This document shows, in pieces, positions 15,371-23,129 of a DNA stretch of 64,000 nucleotides (positions are counted from its first letter, which is position 1; the number at the start of each line of letters is the position of its first letter). Made by a program: the position numbers and the translations under genes. This DNA comes from Melioribacteraceae bacterium (lineage in GTDB: Bacteria; Bacteroidota; Ignavibacteria; Ignavibacteriales; Melioribacteraceae), in the NCBI GenBank assembly GCA_027030245.1, contig JALVFE010000010.1, positions 62,001-126,000 of the forward strand, given 5' to 3'. The notes under the pieces were generated by a model that was given only the letters and a program-made list of their open reading frames with translations, was not told the origin of the DNA and did not search any database.

Positions 15371-16447
15371 ATGAAACAACGACTCTACATATTTTCGGAT
15401 TCTGTTCTAAAAAGAAAAGCAAACACTCTCTTTGTCGAAACCGTTGTTAACGAAAACGAAGACGGCGATGAAGAATTTTTAGAAAACGACAAAGAAGATT
15501 ATTTGATTGGCAAAGAAGAGATAATCCCTTCCGGAGACAAGAAATACATACCCGTTGAAAACATTGATTCGATAACTTCAATCGGGTCGGTCCGTTTCAA
15601 CTCGCGGTTCTTGTATTTCTTGTCTCAAAATTCCATCCCGCTTCACGTGGTTAATTACAGAGGGGATTACAGCGGTTCCTTCATTCCGAGCGAACGTCAA
15701 TTTTCCGGTTCGGTTTTATTGAAACAATCGGCGGCATATAAAAACTTCGAGCTTCGTTTAGCGATTGCAAAAGAAATGATAGACGCTTCTGTTCACAACA
15801 TGATTGCAAATCTTAAATATCATAACAACAGAGGCTGCGAACTTTCGGATGTGATTGAATATATGGAAGAATACAGAAACGATATTCGAACATGCGATAC
15901 GGTTGACGAACTGAGAGGAATAGAAGGAATTATAAGAAGGGCATATTACGAATCGTGGCGCAACATATTTAACTATCCGGTTAACTTTTACAAAAGGATT
16001 AAAAACCCTTCGCCCGATATTATCAACTCACTTATTTCATACGGCAACGCTATTGTTTACGGATTATGTCTGAACGAAATTTTCCAATCCCGTCTTTATC
16101 CCGAAATCGGATTTGTTCATGAACCCGGCGACGGAAAACTTAGTCTTGTTTACGATATTGCGGATATTTTCAAACCGTTACTTACCGATAGAATAATTTT
16201 CAAAGTAATAAATAAAAACATTCTTTCCGAACAAGACGCATTCGTAAGAAACGGCGTATGTTACATTAAAAAAGAAGCCAAGAAAAAATATGCGCAAGAA
16301 TTTGAGACAAAGATGCACACAAAATTTAAAATGGACGGAAAAAATAAAAAAGTAACATACAAAAGAGTTGTTAGAGAAGAATGCTATAAACTCATTTCCT
16401 TTTTGGATGAAAAAGCGGAATATAACGCATACAAAACAAGATGGTAA
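15371..16447 (+). CDS. cas1: CRISPR integrase Cas1
   Basis: With Cas2 it inserts new spacers at the leader end of the array. The beta-rich N-terminal domain carries an acidic insertion (residues about 25-45) not present in most Cas1. The helical C-terminal domain holds the three metal ligands: Glu in LRGIEGIIRRAYYESW (near 184), His in GFVHEPGDGKLSL (near 250) and Asp in VYDIADIFKP (near 263). The type fits I-B/III-associated Cas1. The tail LISFLDEKAEYNAYKTRW is short, and there is no reverse transcriptase fused to it, so RNA-derived spacers would need another route. Confidence 0.96.
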   Translation: MKQRLYIFSDSVLKRKANTLFVETVVNENEDGDEEFLENDKEDYLIGKEEIIPSGDKKYIPVENIDSITSIGSVRFNSRFLYFLSQNSIPLHVVNYRGDYSGSFIPSERQFSGSVLLKQSAAYKNFELRLAIAKEMIDASVHNMIANLKYHNNRGCELSDVIEYMEEYRNDIRTCDTVDELRGIEGIIRRAYYESWRNIFNYPVNFYKRIKNPSPDIINSLISYGNAIVYGLCLNEIFQSRLYPEIGFVHEPGDGKLSLVYDIADIFKPLLTDRIIFKVINKNILSEQDAFVRNGVCYIKKEAKKKYAQEFETKMHTKFKMDGKNKKVTYKRVVREECYKLISFLDEKAEYNAYKTRW

Positions 16448-16451
16448 ATTC

Positions 16452-16769
16452 ATGTCCGTTCAAATAAAGCAATTGGTTTCCGATCACAAAAAATTACGTA
16501 AGATGTATTACATTTTAGTTTACGATATAGCCGATGTAAAAAGACTGCCGAGAATATTAAAAATTTGCCGGAAATATCTTTATTGGGTTCAAAAATCGGT
16601 ATTCGAAGGCGAAATGACCAAAAGTCAATTTTTATCCATAAAAGCCGAGTTGCTTTCAAAAATTAATAAAAAAGAAGATTCGGTAATATTTTATGTGATA
16701 AGAAATAAAGAAGTAATCCGGAAAAAGATTCTCGGAGTAGAAAAAAACGAAATAACCAATTTTATTTAA
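16452..16769 (+). CDS. cas2: CRISPR adaptation protein Cas2
   Basis: The dimeric bridge of the Cas1-Cas2 integrase. The core MYYILVYDIADVKRLPRILKI has the first-strand aspartate of the family, followed by YLYWVQKSVFEGEMTKSQF and the closing strand DSVIFYVI. ATG 16452 lies 4 nt after the cas1 stop and gives 105 aa with an 18-residue N-terminal extension; an internal ATG at 16503 would give the usual short N terminus and may be the real start. It is the last cas gene before the leader. Confidence 0.94.
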   Translation: MSVQIKQLVSDHKKLRKMYYILVYDIADVKRLPRILKICRKYLYWVQKSVFEGEMTKSQFLSIKAELLSKINKKEDSVIFYVIRNKEVIRKKILGVEKNEITNFI

Positions 16770-16789
16770 ATTAATTTGATATAATTTGT

Positions 16790-16810
16790 AGGTCAACCTG
16801 CCAGGTTGAC
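16790..16810 (+). repeat. GGTCAACCTG palindrome, copy 1
   Basis: GGTCAACCTG-C-CAGGTTGACC, a perfect palindrome with a 1-nt centre, 20 nt after cas2. Copies recur at 20643, 21921, 22901, 22936, 24041, 24571, 24610, 24646, 24751 and (degraded) 24787. Confidence 0.8.
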
Positions 16811-17301
16811 CGCAGCCCAAATTTTTGAGCAGCTTTATACGTGTCATGCCGAACTCGGTTCGGCATCTCATTTAACAACGGGTTCATTTTAAATTTCAAA
16901 ACGATCCGCCGCGCCGAAGAGAACAACACGATTTTTACCGTAATATTTTTCTGAAAACGTTAGTATTACTTGTTATACTGAACTTGTCTCGGCATCCGAT
17001 TGTTTATTTTAGAGCCCGAAACGATTTTCCAATGGCGGACGGAATTACGATTTGAAGTTTTAGACAACCTCAAGCCGCGTTTGTACATAAACCTGCAAAA
17101 TTGAACGAAATCAAATTATTGAGCATCTTCCCGTGTTGACCTACTACGATAATTACTTACTGTACATACTAATATTTTACACTAAACCACCCAATCTTAT
17201 CTTACGATTTTTCCTTCACTTTTGCAGTGCGTTACTCAGAAAAAATGCATAATTACACCAAAAATACAACCTAAAAGTAACTTTGGCACGATTTTATTAA
17301 T

Positions 17302-17410
17302 TTTCGTCGATCGACCAAAAATTACAAAAATTTAAAACCAAAAGTGAGAAAACGGGCTAAAAACGAACTTTTTGATTTAAAATTCCGCAAAAAAACAACG
17401 ATCGACGAAA
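17302..17410 (+). repeat. 12-bp inverted repeat in the leader
   Basis: TTTCGTCGATCG at 17302-17313 and its exact reverse complement CGATCGACGAAA at 17399-17410, 56 nt before the first CRISPR repeat. The left arm is part of a smaller palindrome, GTCGATCGAC. It may bind a host factor or mark the integration site. Confidence 0.65.
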
Positions 17411-17465
17411 CTGCGAAAATGGGCTGTTTTGTTGCAAAAGTTGTGATTTTTGCGTATTTTTAGCT

Positions 17466-19747
17466 GTACTAATCGGACTATATTAGAATTGAGACCTCCT
17501 AATTTGTTATTGAAAAATAAAATTCAATTAGTACTAATCGGACTATATTAGAATTGAGACGATAAGTGGATTGCTAGCTTAAACTTATCAATGATGTACT
17601 AATCGGACTATATTAGAATTGAGACCAAAAATAGTTGTTCGAGTGATGTTTGCCGATCATTGTACTAATCGGACTATATTAGAATTGAGACTTTAATTCC
17701 TTGATTTTTTCCTGGATAGCCAAATACTCGTACTAATCGGACTATATTAGAATTGAGACTATCGAAAGTGCTTTTGGGCATATCAGCAGGAACAAGTACT
17801 AATCGGACTATATTAGAATTGAGACACTTTTAAATACCGTTTAAAAAAACGGTATAAAAAAGTACTAATCGGACTATATTAGAATTGAGACCTCTTTTTA
17901 CTTTTTTCATTTTATCACCCTTTAATTTGTACTAATCGGACTATATTAGAATTGAGACTTTATTAAGTTCATTTTCTATATGTTTTGCTAATTTGTACTA
18001 ATCGGACTATATTAGAATTGAGACACATTACGTTCCAAGATGGCGACCAAAGCAAAACTTGTACTAATCGGACTATATTAGAATTGAGACATAAAAAAAG
18101 GCACCTATCAAGATGCCTTGTCTTTTAAGTACTAATCGGACTATATTAGAATTGAGACTTTCAGTCCTGCTTGCAAAATATAAAAACCTGCTTGTACTAA
18201 TCGGACTATATTAGAATTGAGACTCCAAACGTTTTTCATGCTTTTGTGCTTCTTCTACGGGTACTAATCGGACTATATTAGAATTGAGACTTCAAAGAAC
18301 TTGCAGACGTCTCAACAACGCCTGCAAGTACTAATCGGACTATATTAGAATTGAGACTTTATTAAGTTCATTTTCTATATGTTTTGCTAATTTGTACTAA
18401 TCGGACTATATTAGAATTGAGACCTCCATTACTTGATCGGCTGGGCGTCCTGTTATTTGGTACTAATCGGACTATATTAGAATTGAGACTAATAACAGAT
18501 AAAAATACGTCTAACAATGTTGCATCAGTACTAATCGGACTATATTAGAATTGAGACACCTTTCTCTTTTGCGAAAATTGACTGTTTTTCAATATGGTAC
18601 TAATCGGACTATATTAGAATTGAGACGCCAATTGGCATCAGAATCCAATTTTACAGATATCCAGTACTAATCGGACTATATTAGAATTGAGACAACGGAT
18701 ACTATCACTAAGGAAAGCTGAAAAACCAGTGTACTAATCGGACTATATTAGAATTGAGACTAAGTTGAAGGTATTTCTTTGAGTATGTCGTTTATGTACT
18801 AATCGGACTATATTAGAATTGAGACAAGCCTGAGACCGCTTGTATAAAATCTTTTTTCGGTACTAATCGGACTATATTAGAATTGAGACTTTTGTTAATG
18901 AGTGATAAGCGGGTAATTATTCAACGTACTAATCGGACTATATTAGAATTGAGACTCAAATCCATTAAACCTTATCATATATCCTTCTAAGTACTAATCG
19001 GACTATATTAGAATTGAGACTAGAATTAAATACCAAAGGAGATGCTACAATATCAAGTACTAATCGGACTATATTAGAATTGAGACCATCTTACTTGGTT
19101 CATTTTTTAACTCCTTTTTTATTATTGGTACTAATCGGACTATATTAGAATTGAGACCTCCCAAGCTTTCAGAATGTTTTCCCATTGATCTTGTACTAAT
19201 CGGACTATATTAGAATTGAGACTAAGGTTAATAATAAAACTATCATCAACCTTATTTAGTACTAATCGGACTATATTAGAATTGAGACCCTTCAGATACC
19301 ATTTTCACTGAAACAAGCCATTTGTACTAATCGGACTATATTAGAATTGAGACTATGTTAAACTTAAAATTGTTCTGTTTCCAAAAAACAGTACTAATCG
19401 GACTATATTAGAATTGAGACTTCTTTTAATAATCATCTACCGAAATATAAGCAATTTGTACTAATCGGACTATATTAGAATTGAGACTTAGTAATTTTTC
19501 CATTCAATTCATTCCAAAACGTACTAATCGGACTATATTAGAATTGAGACTCCCTCAGTTTGTCCTTATATTCTATCGAAGTCATAAAAGTACTAATCGG
19601 ACTATATTAGAATTGAGACTGTTAAATAATTTTTTATTTTTTTCACCAGCGCATCTGGTACTAATCGGACTATATTAGAATTGAGACTTAATCGCAATCT
19701 CAAGTGCTTTTAATCGGACTAGTACTAATCGGACTATATTAGAATTG
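17466..19747 (+). CRISPR. CRISPR array, 34 intact repeats plus one decayed, 34 spacers
   Basis: The 30-bp repeat begins GTACTAATCG, continues GACTATATTA and ends GAATTGAGAC; the last 8 nt (ATTGAGAC) would be the crRNA 5' handle, close to the common ATTGAAAC. All 34 copies from 17466 to 19687 look identical. The 35th (19722-19747) keeps 26 bp and then changes to TCCC. Spacers are 33-41 bp. Spacers 8 (17959-17994) and 14 (18358-18393) are identical. Spacer 34 contains TTAATCGGACTA, a piece of the repeat. Reverse complements of most spacers read as coding or as gene-edge sequence, so crRNAs from the plus strand would be antisense to target mRNA. The leader lies on the left, next to cas2. Confidence 0.99.
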
Positions 19748-20616
19748 TCCCGATACGACTCGATAAATAGAACGAATCGGGATCCCGACATAGTACTACA
19801 TATCGCCTTGACGTCGGGAAGACGGGTTGATGCCCGTTTGATTTATTATGTGAAATTGTTCTTTGCTAATCGGACTATGCCAAAGACATCCCTTCGGTTA
19901 TTAGAATTGTCGAGCCGGAAGGCTATTTAGGATTCTGCGAGATCCCGACAGAACATTACTTATCGCCTCGACGTCGGGAAAACGGGTTGATGCCCGTTTT
20001 GATTTATTATGTGAAATTGTTCTTTGCTAATCGGACTATGCCAAAGACATCCCTTCGGTTATTAGAATTGTCGAGCCGGAAGGCTATTTAGGATTCTGCG
20101 AGATCCCGACATAGTACTTCTTATCGCCTCGACGTCGGGAAAACGGGTTGGTGCCCGTTTGTTTTGCAATGCGAAGATGTTCGGGACTAATCGGTCTATG
20201 CCGCAGGCAGAATTGTCGAGCCGGAAGGCTATTTAGGATTTGGCGAGATCCCGACATAGTACTACTTATCGCCTTGACGTCGGGAAGACGGGTTGGTGCT
20301 TGTTTGATTTATTATGTGAAATTGTTCATTGCTAATCGGACTATGCCGAAGTCAGAATTGCCGAGCCGGAAGGCTATTTAGGATTCTGCGAGATCCCGAC
20401 ATAGTACTTCTTATCGCCTTGACGTCGGGAAGACGGGTTGGTGCCCGATTGATTTATTATATGAAATTGTTCATTACTAATCGGACTATGCTACAGGCAT
20501 CCCTTTGGTTATTAGAATTGTCGAGCCGGAAGGCTATTTAGGATTTGGCGAGATCCCGACATAGCACTACTTATCGCCTTGACGTCGGGAAAACAGGTTG
20601 GTGCCAGTTTAAAAGT
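19748..20616 (+). repeat. Tandem 145-161-bp units containing CRISPR-repeat fragments split by hairpins
   Basis: Units start at 19781, 19941, 20102, 20247, 20392 and 20552 (the last partial), counting from GATCCCGACA. Each contains, in order, GTACT, then CTAATCGGACTAT, then ATTAGAATTG: the first 26 bp of the CRISPR repeat in pieces. The pieces are separated by inserts that can fold: TCCCGAC...GTCGGGA and ACGGG...CCCG in the first, CCGAAG-like...CTTCGG in the second, AGCC-GGAA-GGCT in the third. Units 3 and 4 lack about 15 bp of the second insert. The lead-in 19748-19780 has its own arms TCCCGAT...ATCGGGA. Short frames across the units are not convincing genes. Confidence 0.9.
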
Positions 20617-20892
20617 AAGTCAAAGTGAAGCTCTCAATTGTAGGTCAACCTGCCAGGTTGACTGAGGACATAATTTGTAAATTAACCAATCAGGCTAACC
20701 AAAAGAAATGCAAAATATCTGATTGGAATTTACTAGTGGAATAATAACGAATTATTCATTATTCTGTTTCTTAAGCTGTTGTTAGTATCTTTGCTTCTCA
20801 ATTGGCAATTAAATTAACTATACTTAAGACATTCTTTTGGGTAATAGCAATCAAACACAACATCGACTAAGTTAATATTACGTTATAAATAC
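20617..20892 (+). other. Gap after the tandem units
   Basis: Holds a GGTCAACCTG-type palindrome at 20643-20663 (last base changed to T) and then AT-rich sequence leading to the next gene. No convincing coding frame. Confidence 0.6.
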
Positions 20893-21186
20893 TTGAAAAA
20901 GAAATATTTACCATTTGAAACGAAATTAGAATATGAATATCCCGGCTTACGCTTGCTCTTTGCCGTTGAAGGTGGCGCATACTTTTTTGCCAAGAAAAAA
21001 GACAAATTCTTTATCATTTCAGATTTTGGAACTTTGGCAGAATTTGTAGAAAAAGATGAGTTCGATAAGCTTAAAAAAGAATATGAGTTTACAAATAAAG
21101 ATGAATGTCGACGTTTTATTAATGAATTAATCAACAGTACGAAAAAAGAACAAATTAATATTAATCTTCCCATTGAAATTTTATAA
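20893..21186 (+). CDS. Unrecognised 97-aa protein
   Basis: Not recognised. It reads as a small alpha/beta protein (LRLLFAVEGGAYFFAKKKDK, then FFIISDFGTLAEFVEKDEFD) with a lysine-rich N terminus and a helical C-terminal half ending INLPIEIL. The only start in frame is TTG 20893, without a clear ribosome site. A same-strand PD-(D/E)xK-like gene follows after 23 nt with a good AAGGGG ribosome site, so the two form an operon. That layout recalls a two-gene defence or toxin-antitoxin unit, but there is no homology to support it. The opposite strand also has a frame of the same size; context favours this one. Confidence 0.65.
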   Translation: MKKKYLPFETKLEYEYPGLRLLFAVEGGAYFFAKKKDKFFIISDFGTLAEFVEKDEFDKLKKEYEFTNKDECRRFINELINSTKKEQININLPIEIL

Positions 21187-21209
21187 TCACATTACATAAG
21201 GGGAAATAA

Positions 21210-21824
21210 ATGAATATCATTAAAACAATTGACTTGCTTTTGGATTGGAAAAAATTACCGGCTTATCGAGCTGAGCCTAGAGTCGATTTTATTGTTGCGG
21301 GTGCGTTACCGGAAATCCTAAGAGAAAGATATAATGAAGAAATAAAATTAATTATACCTGAATTACCAATTAGGATTGGAAGTATTTATCCCAAAATTAA
21401 TATTAATAAGTCATATAAGGTTGACTTTTATGTTTTATTAAATAACGGTAAAAACATTTTCATTGAATTTAAAACCGATTCTAATTCAATACGAACTGAA
21501 CAAGATAAATATTTAGAAGCGGCACAAAATGTAGGAATGAAAAAGATTTTGGAAGGAATTGTTGAAATTTCTAAGGCATCAACGTACAAAACGAAATATT
21601 CTTATCTGATTAATAAATTAATTTCCAATTCACTTCTTTCTGTTACTAAAGATGGATTTAAGGTGAAAGTTAAAAGTAATAAAATTGATCTTCTATACAT
21701 TCTACCTAAAGCCAAAAAACAAAATGAAATTGGATTTGATGAAGTAGGGGAGATAATGAAAAATAGCAATGATAAGTTTTATAAACATTTCGGTGAAATT
21801 TTACAAAGTTGGTCAAATAATTAA
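21210..21824 (+). CDS. PD-(D/E)xK-like protein of unknown function
   Basis: A 204-aa protein with a central strand pair YKVDFYVLLNNGKNIFIEFKTD (about 70-91), where D73 and the E-x-K at 88-90 fit the catalytic core of the PD-(D/E)xK nuclease superfamily. The N-terminal RVDFIVAGALPEILRER and the following helices QDKYLEAAQNVGMKKILEGI also suit such a fold. I do not recognise a named family. It is preceded by an AAGGGGAAATAA ribosome site and forms an operon with the 97-aa gene. Likely a restriction-like or phage-defence enzyme; this is inference. Confidence 0.72.
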   Translation: MNIIKTIDLLLDWKKLPAYRAEPRVDFIVAGALPEILRERYNEEIKLIIPELPIRIGSIYPKININKSYKVDFYVLLNNGKNIFIEFKTDSNSIRTEQDKYLEAAQNVGMKKILEGIVEISKASTYKTKYSYLINKLISNSLLSVTKDGFKVKVKSNKIDLLYILPKAKKQNEIGFDEVGEIMKNSNDKFYKHFGEILQSWSNN

Positions 21825-22219
21825 ATACGGATATCAAGCTTTTTCACTTGCCTACTTTTTGAGTAGAGTTTTAACAATTAAGATTGCGATGGAGAGTGGG
21901 ATGGCGCTCACGAATTTGTAGGTCAACCTGCCAAGTTGACTAAAAGAATAGGTTAAATACTTGATTAATAATTTCTAAAGAAAAATAATTCAATATTTTC
22001 TAGCCCTTTTCCTTTTACCTTAACCTTAGCCTTAACCTTAGCCTTAACCTTAGCTTTATCCTTAGCCTTCTTTTCAATGCATCTAAACTGTTCAATTTAA
22101 GCTCTCCGTATTTTTTGTTTCAGATAATAATCCTAAATTATAAAGATTAATAGGACTTGAATATTTTTGAAAATAGACGTATATTATTAATATAATTATA
22201 CGTCAAGCGGAGGTCAAAA
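21825..22219 (+). other. 395-bp gap with a palindrome and a tandem CCTTAACCTTAG tract
   Basis: Contains GGTCAACCTG-C-CAAGTTGACT-like palindrome at 21921-21941 and a degenerate 12-bp tandem (CCTTAACCTTAG, about four turns) at about 22011-22067. An AT-rich stretch with GTATATTATTAATATAATTATACG at 22178-22203 (in two 10-bp arms, CGTATATTAT and ATAATTATACG) lies just ahead of the toxin-antitoxin pair and could be its operator. No gene seen. Confidence 0.55.
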
Positions 22220-22462
22220 ATGAACACAAAATTAACTTTAAGAATAGACGAAAAATTAATCAAGTCAGCAAAAGAATATTCGGCACGAAAAGGTAAGTCT
22301 GTTTCGAAACTTGTAGCGGAGTTTTTCCAACTAATTCAAAACGAAAAGTTCGAAAGAGAAAAACAATACACCCCCACAGTTAATTCTCTTAAGGGAGTCC
22401 TCAAAGGTAAAAGAGTTTCTGAAAAAGATTATAAAAAATTCTTGGAGAAAAAGTACCGATGA
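22220..22462 (+). CDS. Antitoxin of a PIN-domain pair (DUF6364-like, ribbon-helix-helix)
   Basis: An 80-aa protein with the opening TKLTLRIDEKLIKSAKEYSARKGKSVSKLVAEFF, the ribbon-helix-helix pattern of DUF6364-type antitoxins. The C-terminal half (TVNSLKGVLKGKRVSEKDYK) is the usual toxin-wrapping segment. It has an AGCGGAGG ribosome site 8 nt ahead of the ATG. It overlaps the PIN toxin by 4 bp. The AT-rich palindrome just upstream is a good candidate operator for autorepression. Confidence 0.9.
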   Translation: MNTKLTLRIDEKLIKSAKEYSARKGKSVSKLVAEFFQLIQNEKFEREKQYTPTVNSLKGVLKGKRVSEKDYKKFLEKKYR

Positions 22463-22875
22463 AAATTTTATTTGATACTAATGTGTTGTTAGATGTATTA
22501 CTTGACAGACAACCTTATTCTGAACATGCTGCTTATTTACTTTCCAAAGTTGAGAGATCCGAAATACAAGGATATATTTGTGCAATAACACTAACGACGG
22601 TTCATTATTTACTTGCAAAGTCACTAGGTAAAGCACGAAGTAAAAAATATATAAAATTAATTTTATCACTTTTCAAGATTGCTCCGGTTAACAAAGCTAT
22701 CTTGGAAAAAGCAATCAACAATAAATTTATTGATTTTGAAGATTCTGTAATTTATGAATCCGGTATTTTTTCCGGAGTTGAATACATAGTAACCAGAAAC
22801 ATTAAGGATTATAAATACTCACAAATTCCGGTTTACGAACCTTTCGAGTTTATTAAAATTATTAGCAATTTATAA
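22459..22875 (+). CDS. PIN-domain toxin (VapC-like RNase)
   Basis: A 138-aa PIN-domain ribonuclease paired with the antitoxin before it. The metal-binding acidic residues are in place: D in ILFDTNVLLDVLLDR near residue 6, the E/D of FIDFEDSVIYESG near 93-96, and the closing D of IVTRNIKDYKYS near 116. Relatives cut tRNA or rRNA when freed from the antitoxin. ATG 22459 overlaps the antitoxin stop. It ends the accessory part of the island on this side; palindromes follow. Confidence 0.93.
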   Translation: MKILFDTNVLLDVLLDRQPYSEHAAYLLSKVERSEIQGYICAITLTTVHYLLAKSLGKARSKKYIKLILSLFKIAPVNKAILEKAINNKFIDFEDSVIYESGIFSGVEYIVTRNIKDYKYSQIPVYEPFEFIKIISNL

Positions 22876-22900
22876 ACGGTATAATATCAAAAAGTTGTAA

Positions 22901-22956
22901 GTCAACCTGCCGGATTGACCAAAACTACGTCTGTACGTCAACTTGCCAAGTTGATC
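22901..22956 (+). repeat. GGTCAACCTG palindrome, copies 4 and 5
   Basis: GTCAACCTGC-CGGATTGACC at 22901-22920 and CGTCAACTTG-C-CAAGTTGATC at 22936-22956. In the second the arm changes from CCTG/CAGG to CTTG/CAAG on both sides, so pairing is kept. Confidence 0.75.
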
Positions 22957-23053
22957 TAAAAAAATGATCACGGCTTTTTGATGCTATTTTCTTACCTATA
23001 ACCTTTACTTGCACTTTTACTTTTCTTCACCGCTTTTTTCTGTTTATAAACCC

Positions 23054-23074
23054 GAAACATTTCCGAAACATTTC
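23054..23074 (-). repeat. Right copy of the 21-bp inverted repeat
   Basis: GAAACATTTC-C-GAAACATTTC, the exact reverse complement of 20-40. It lies 55 bp before the ARPP-1-type gene and marks a possible right edge of the CRISPR island. Confidence 0.6.
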
Positions 23075-23129
23075 TATTAAATAATTTTCGACAAAATATT
23101 ATTATTTTACAATAAAAAAGGAGGCTGCT

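Larger units (their letters stand above)
16770..17465 (+). promoter_or_regulatory. CRISPR leader and cas2-array gap
   Basis: About 700 bp without a gene. The cas2-proximal part holds two dispersed palindromes (16790-16810 and ATGCCGAAC-TCG-GTTCGGCAT at 16845-16865). The array-proximal 250-300 bp is AT-rich and is the probable leader, with a promoter and Cas1-Cas2 docking sites. A 12-bp inverted repeat in it is listed separately. Intact repeats touch this end and the decayed repeat lies at the other, so the leader side and array polarity are clear. Confidence 0.75.

Noticed and set aside
15371-16447. Cas1 fused to reverse transcriptase
   Set aside because: No YADD-type motif and a normal Cas1 length (358 aa).
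19481-19678. Open frame running through three CRISPR units
   Set aside because: It is made of repeats and spacers with the same translated phrase recurring (NRTILELRL); there is no ribosome site and it lies wholly within the array.
19745-20541. Three similar 61-77-codon frames in the tandem units after the array
   Set aside because: They arise because the same unit is repeated. Frames break between the 160- and 145-bp forms and starts have no ribosome site, so I treat the sequence as structural.
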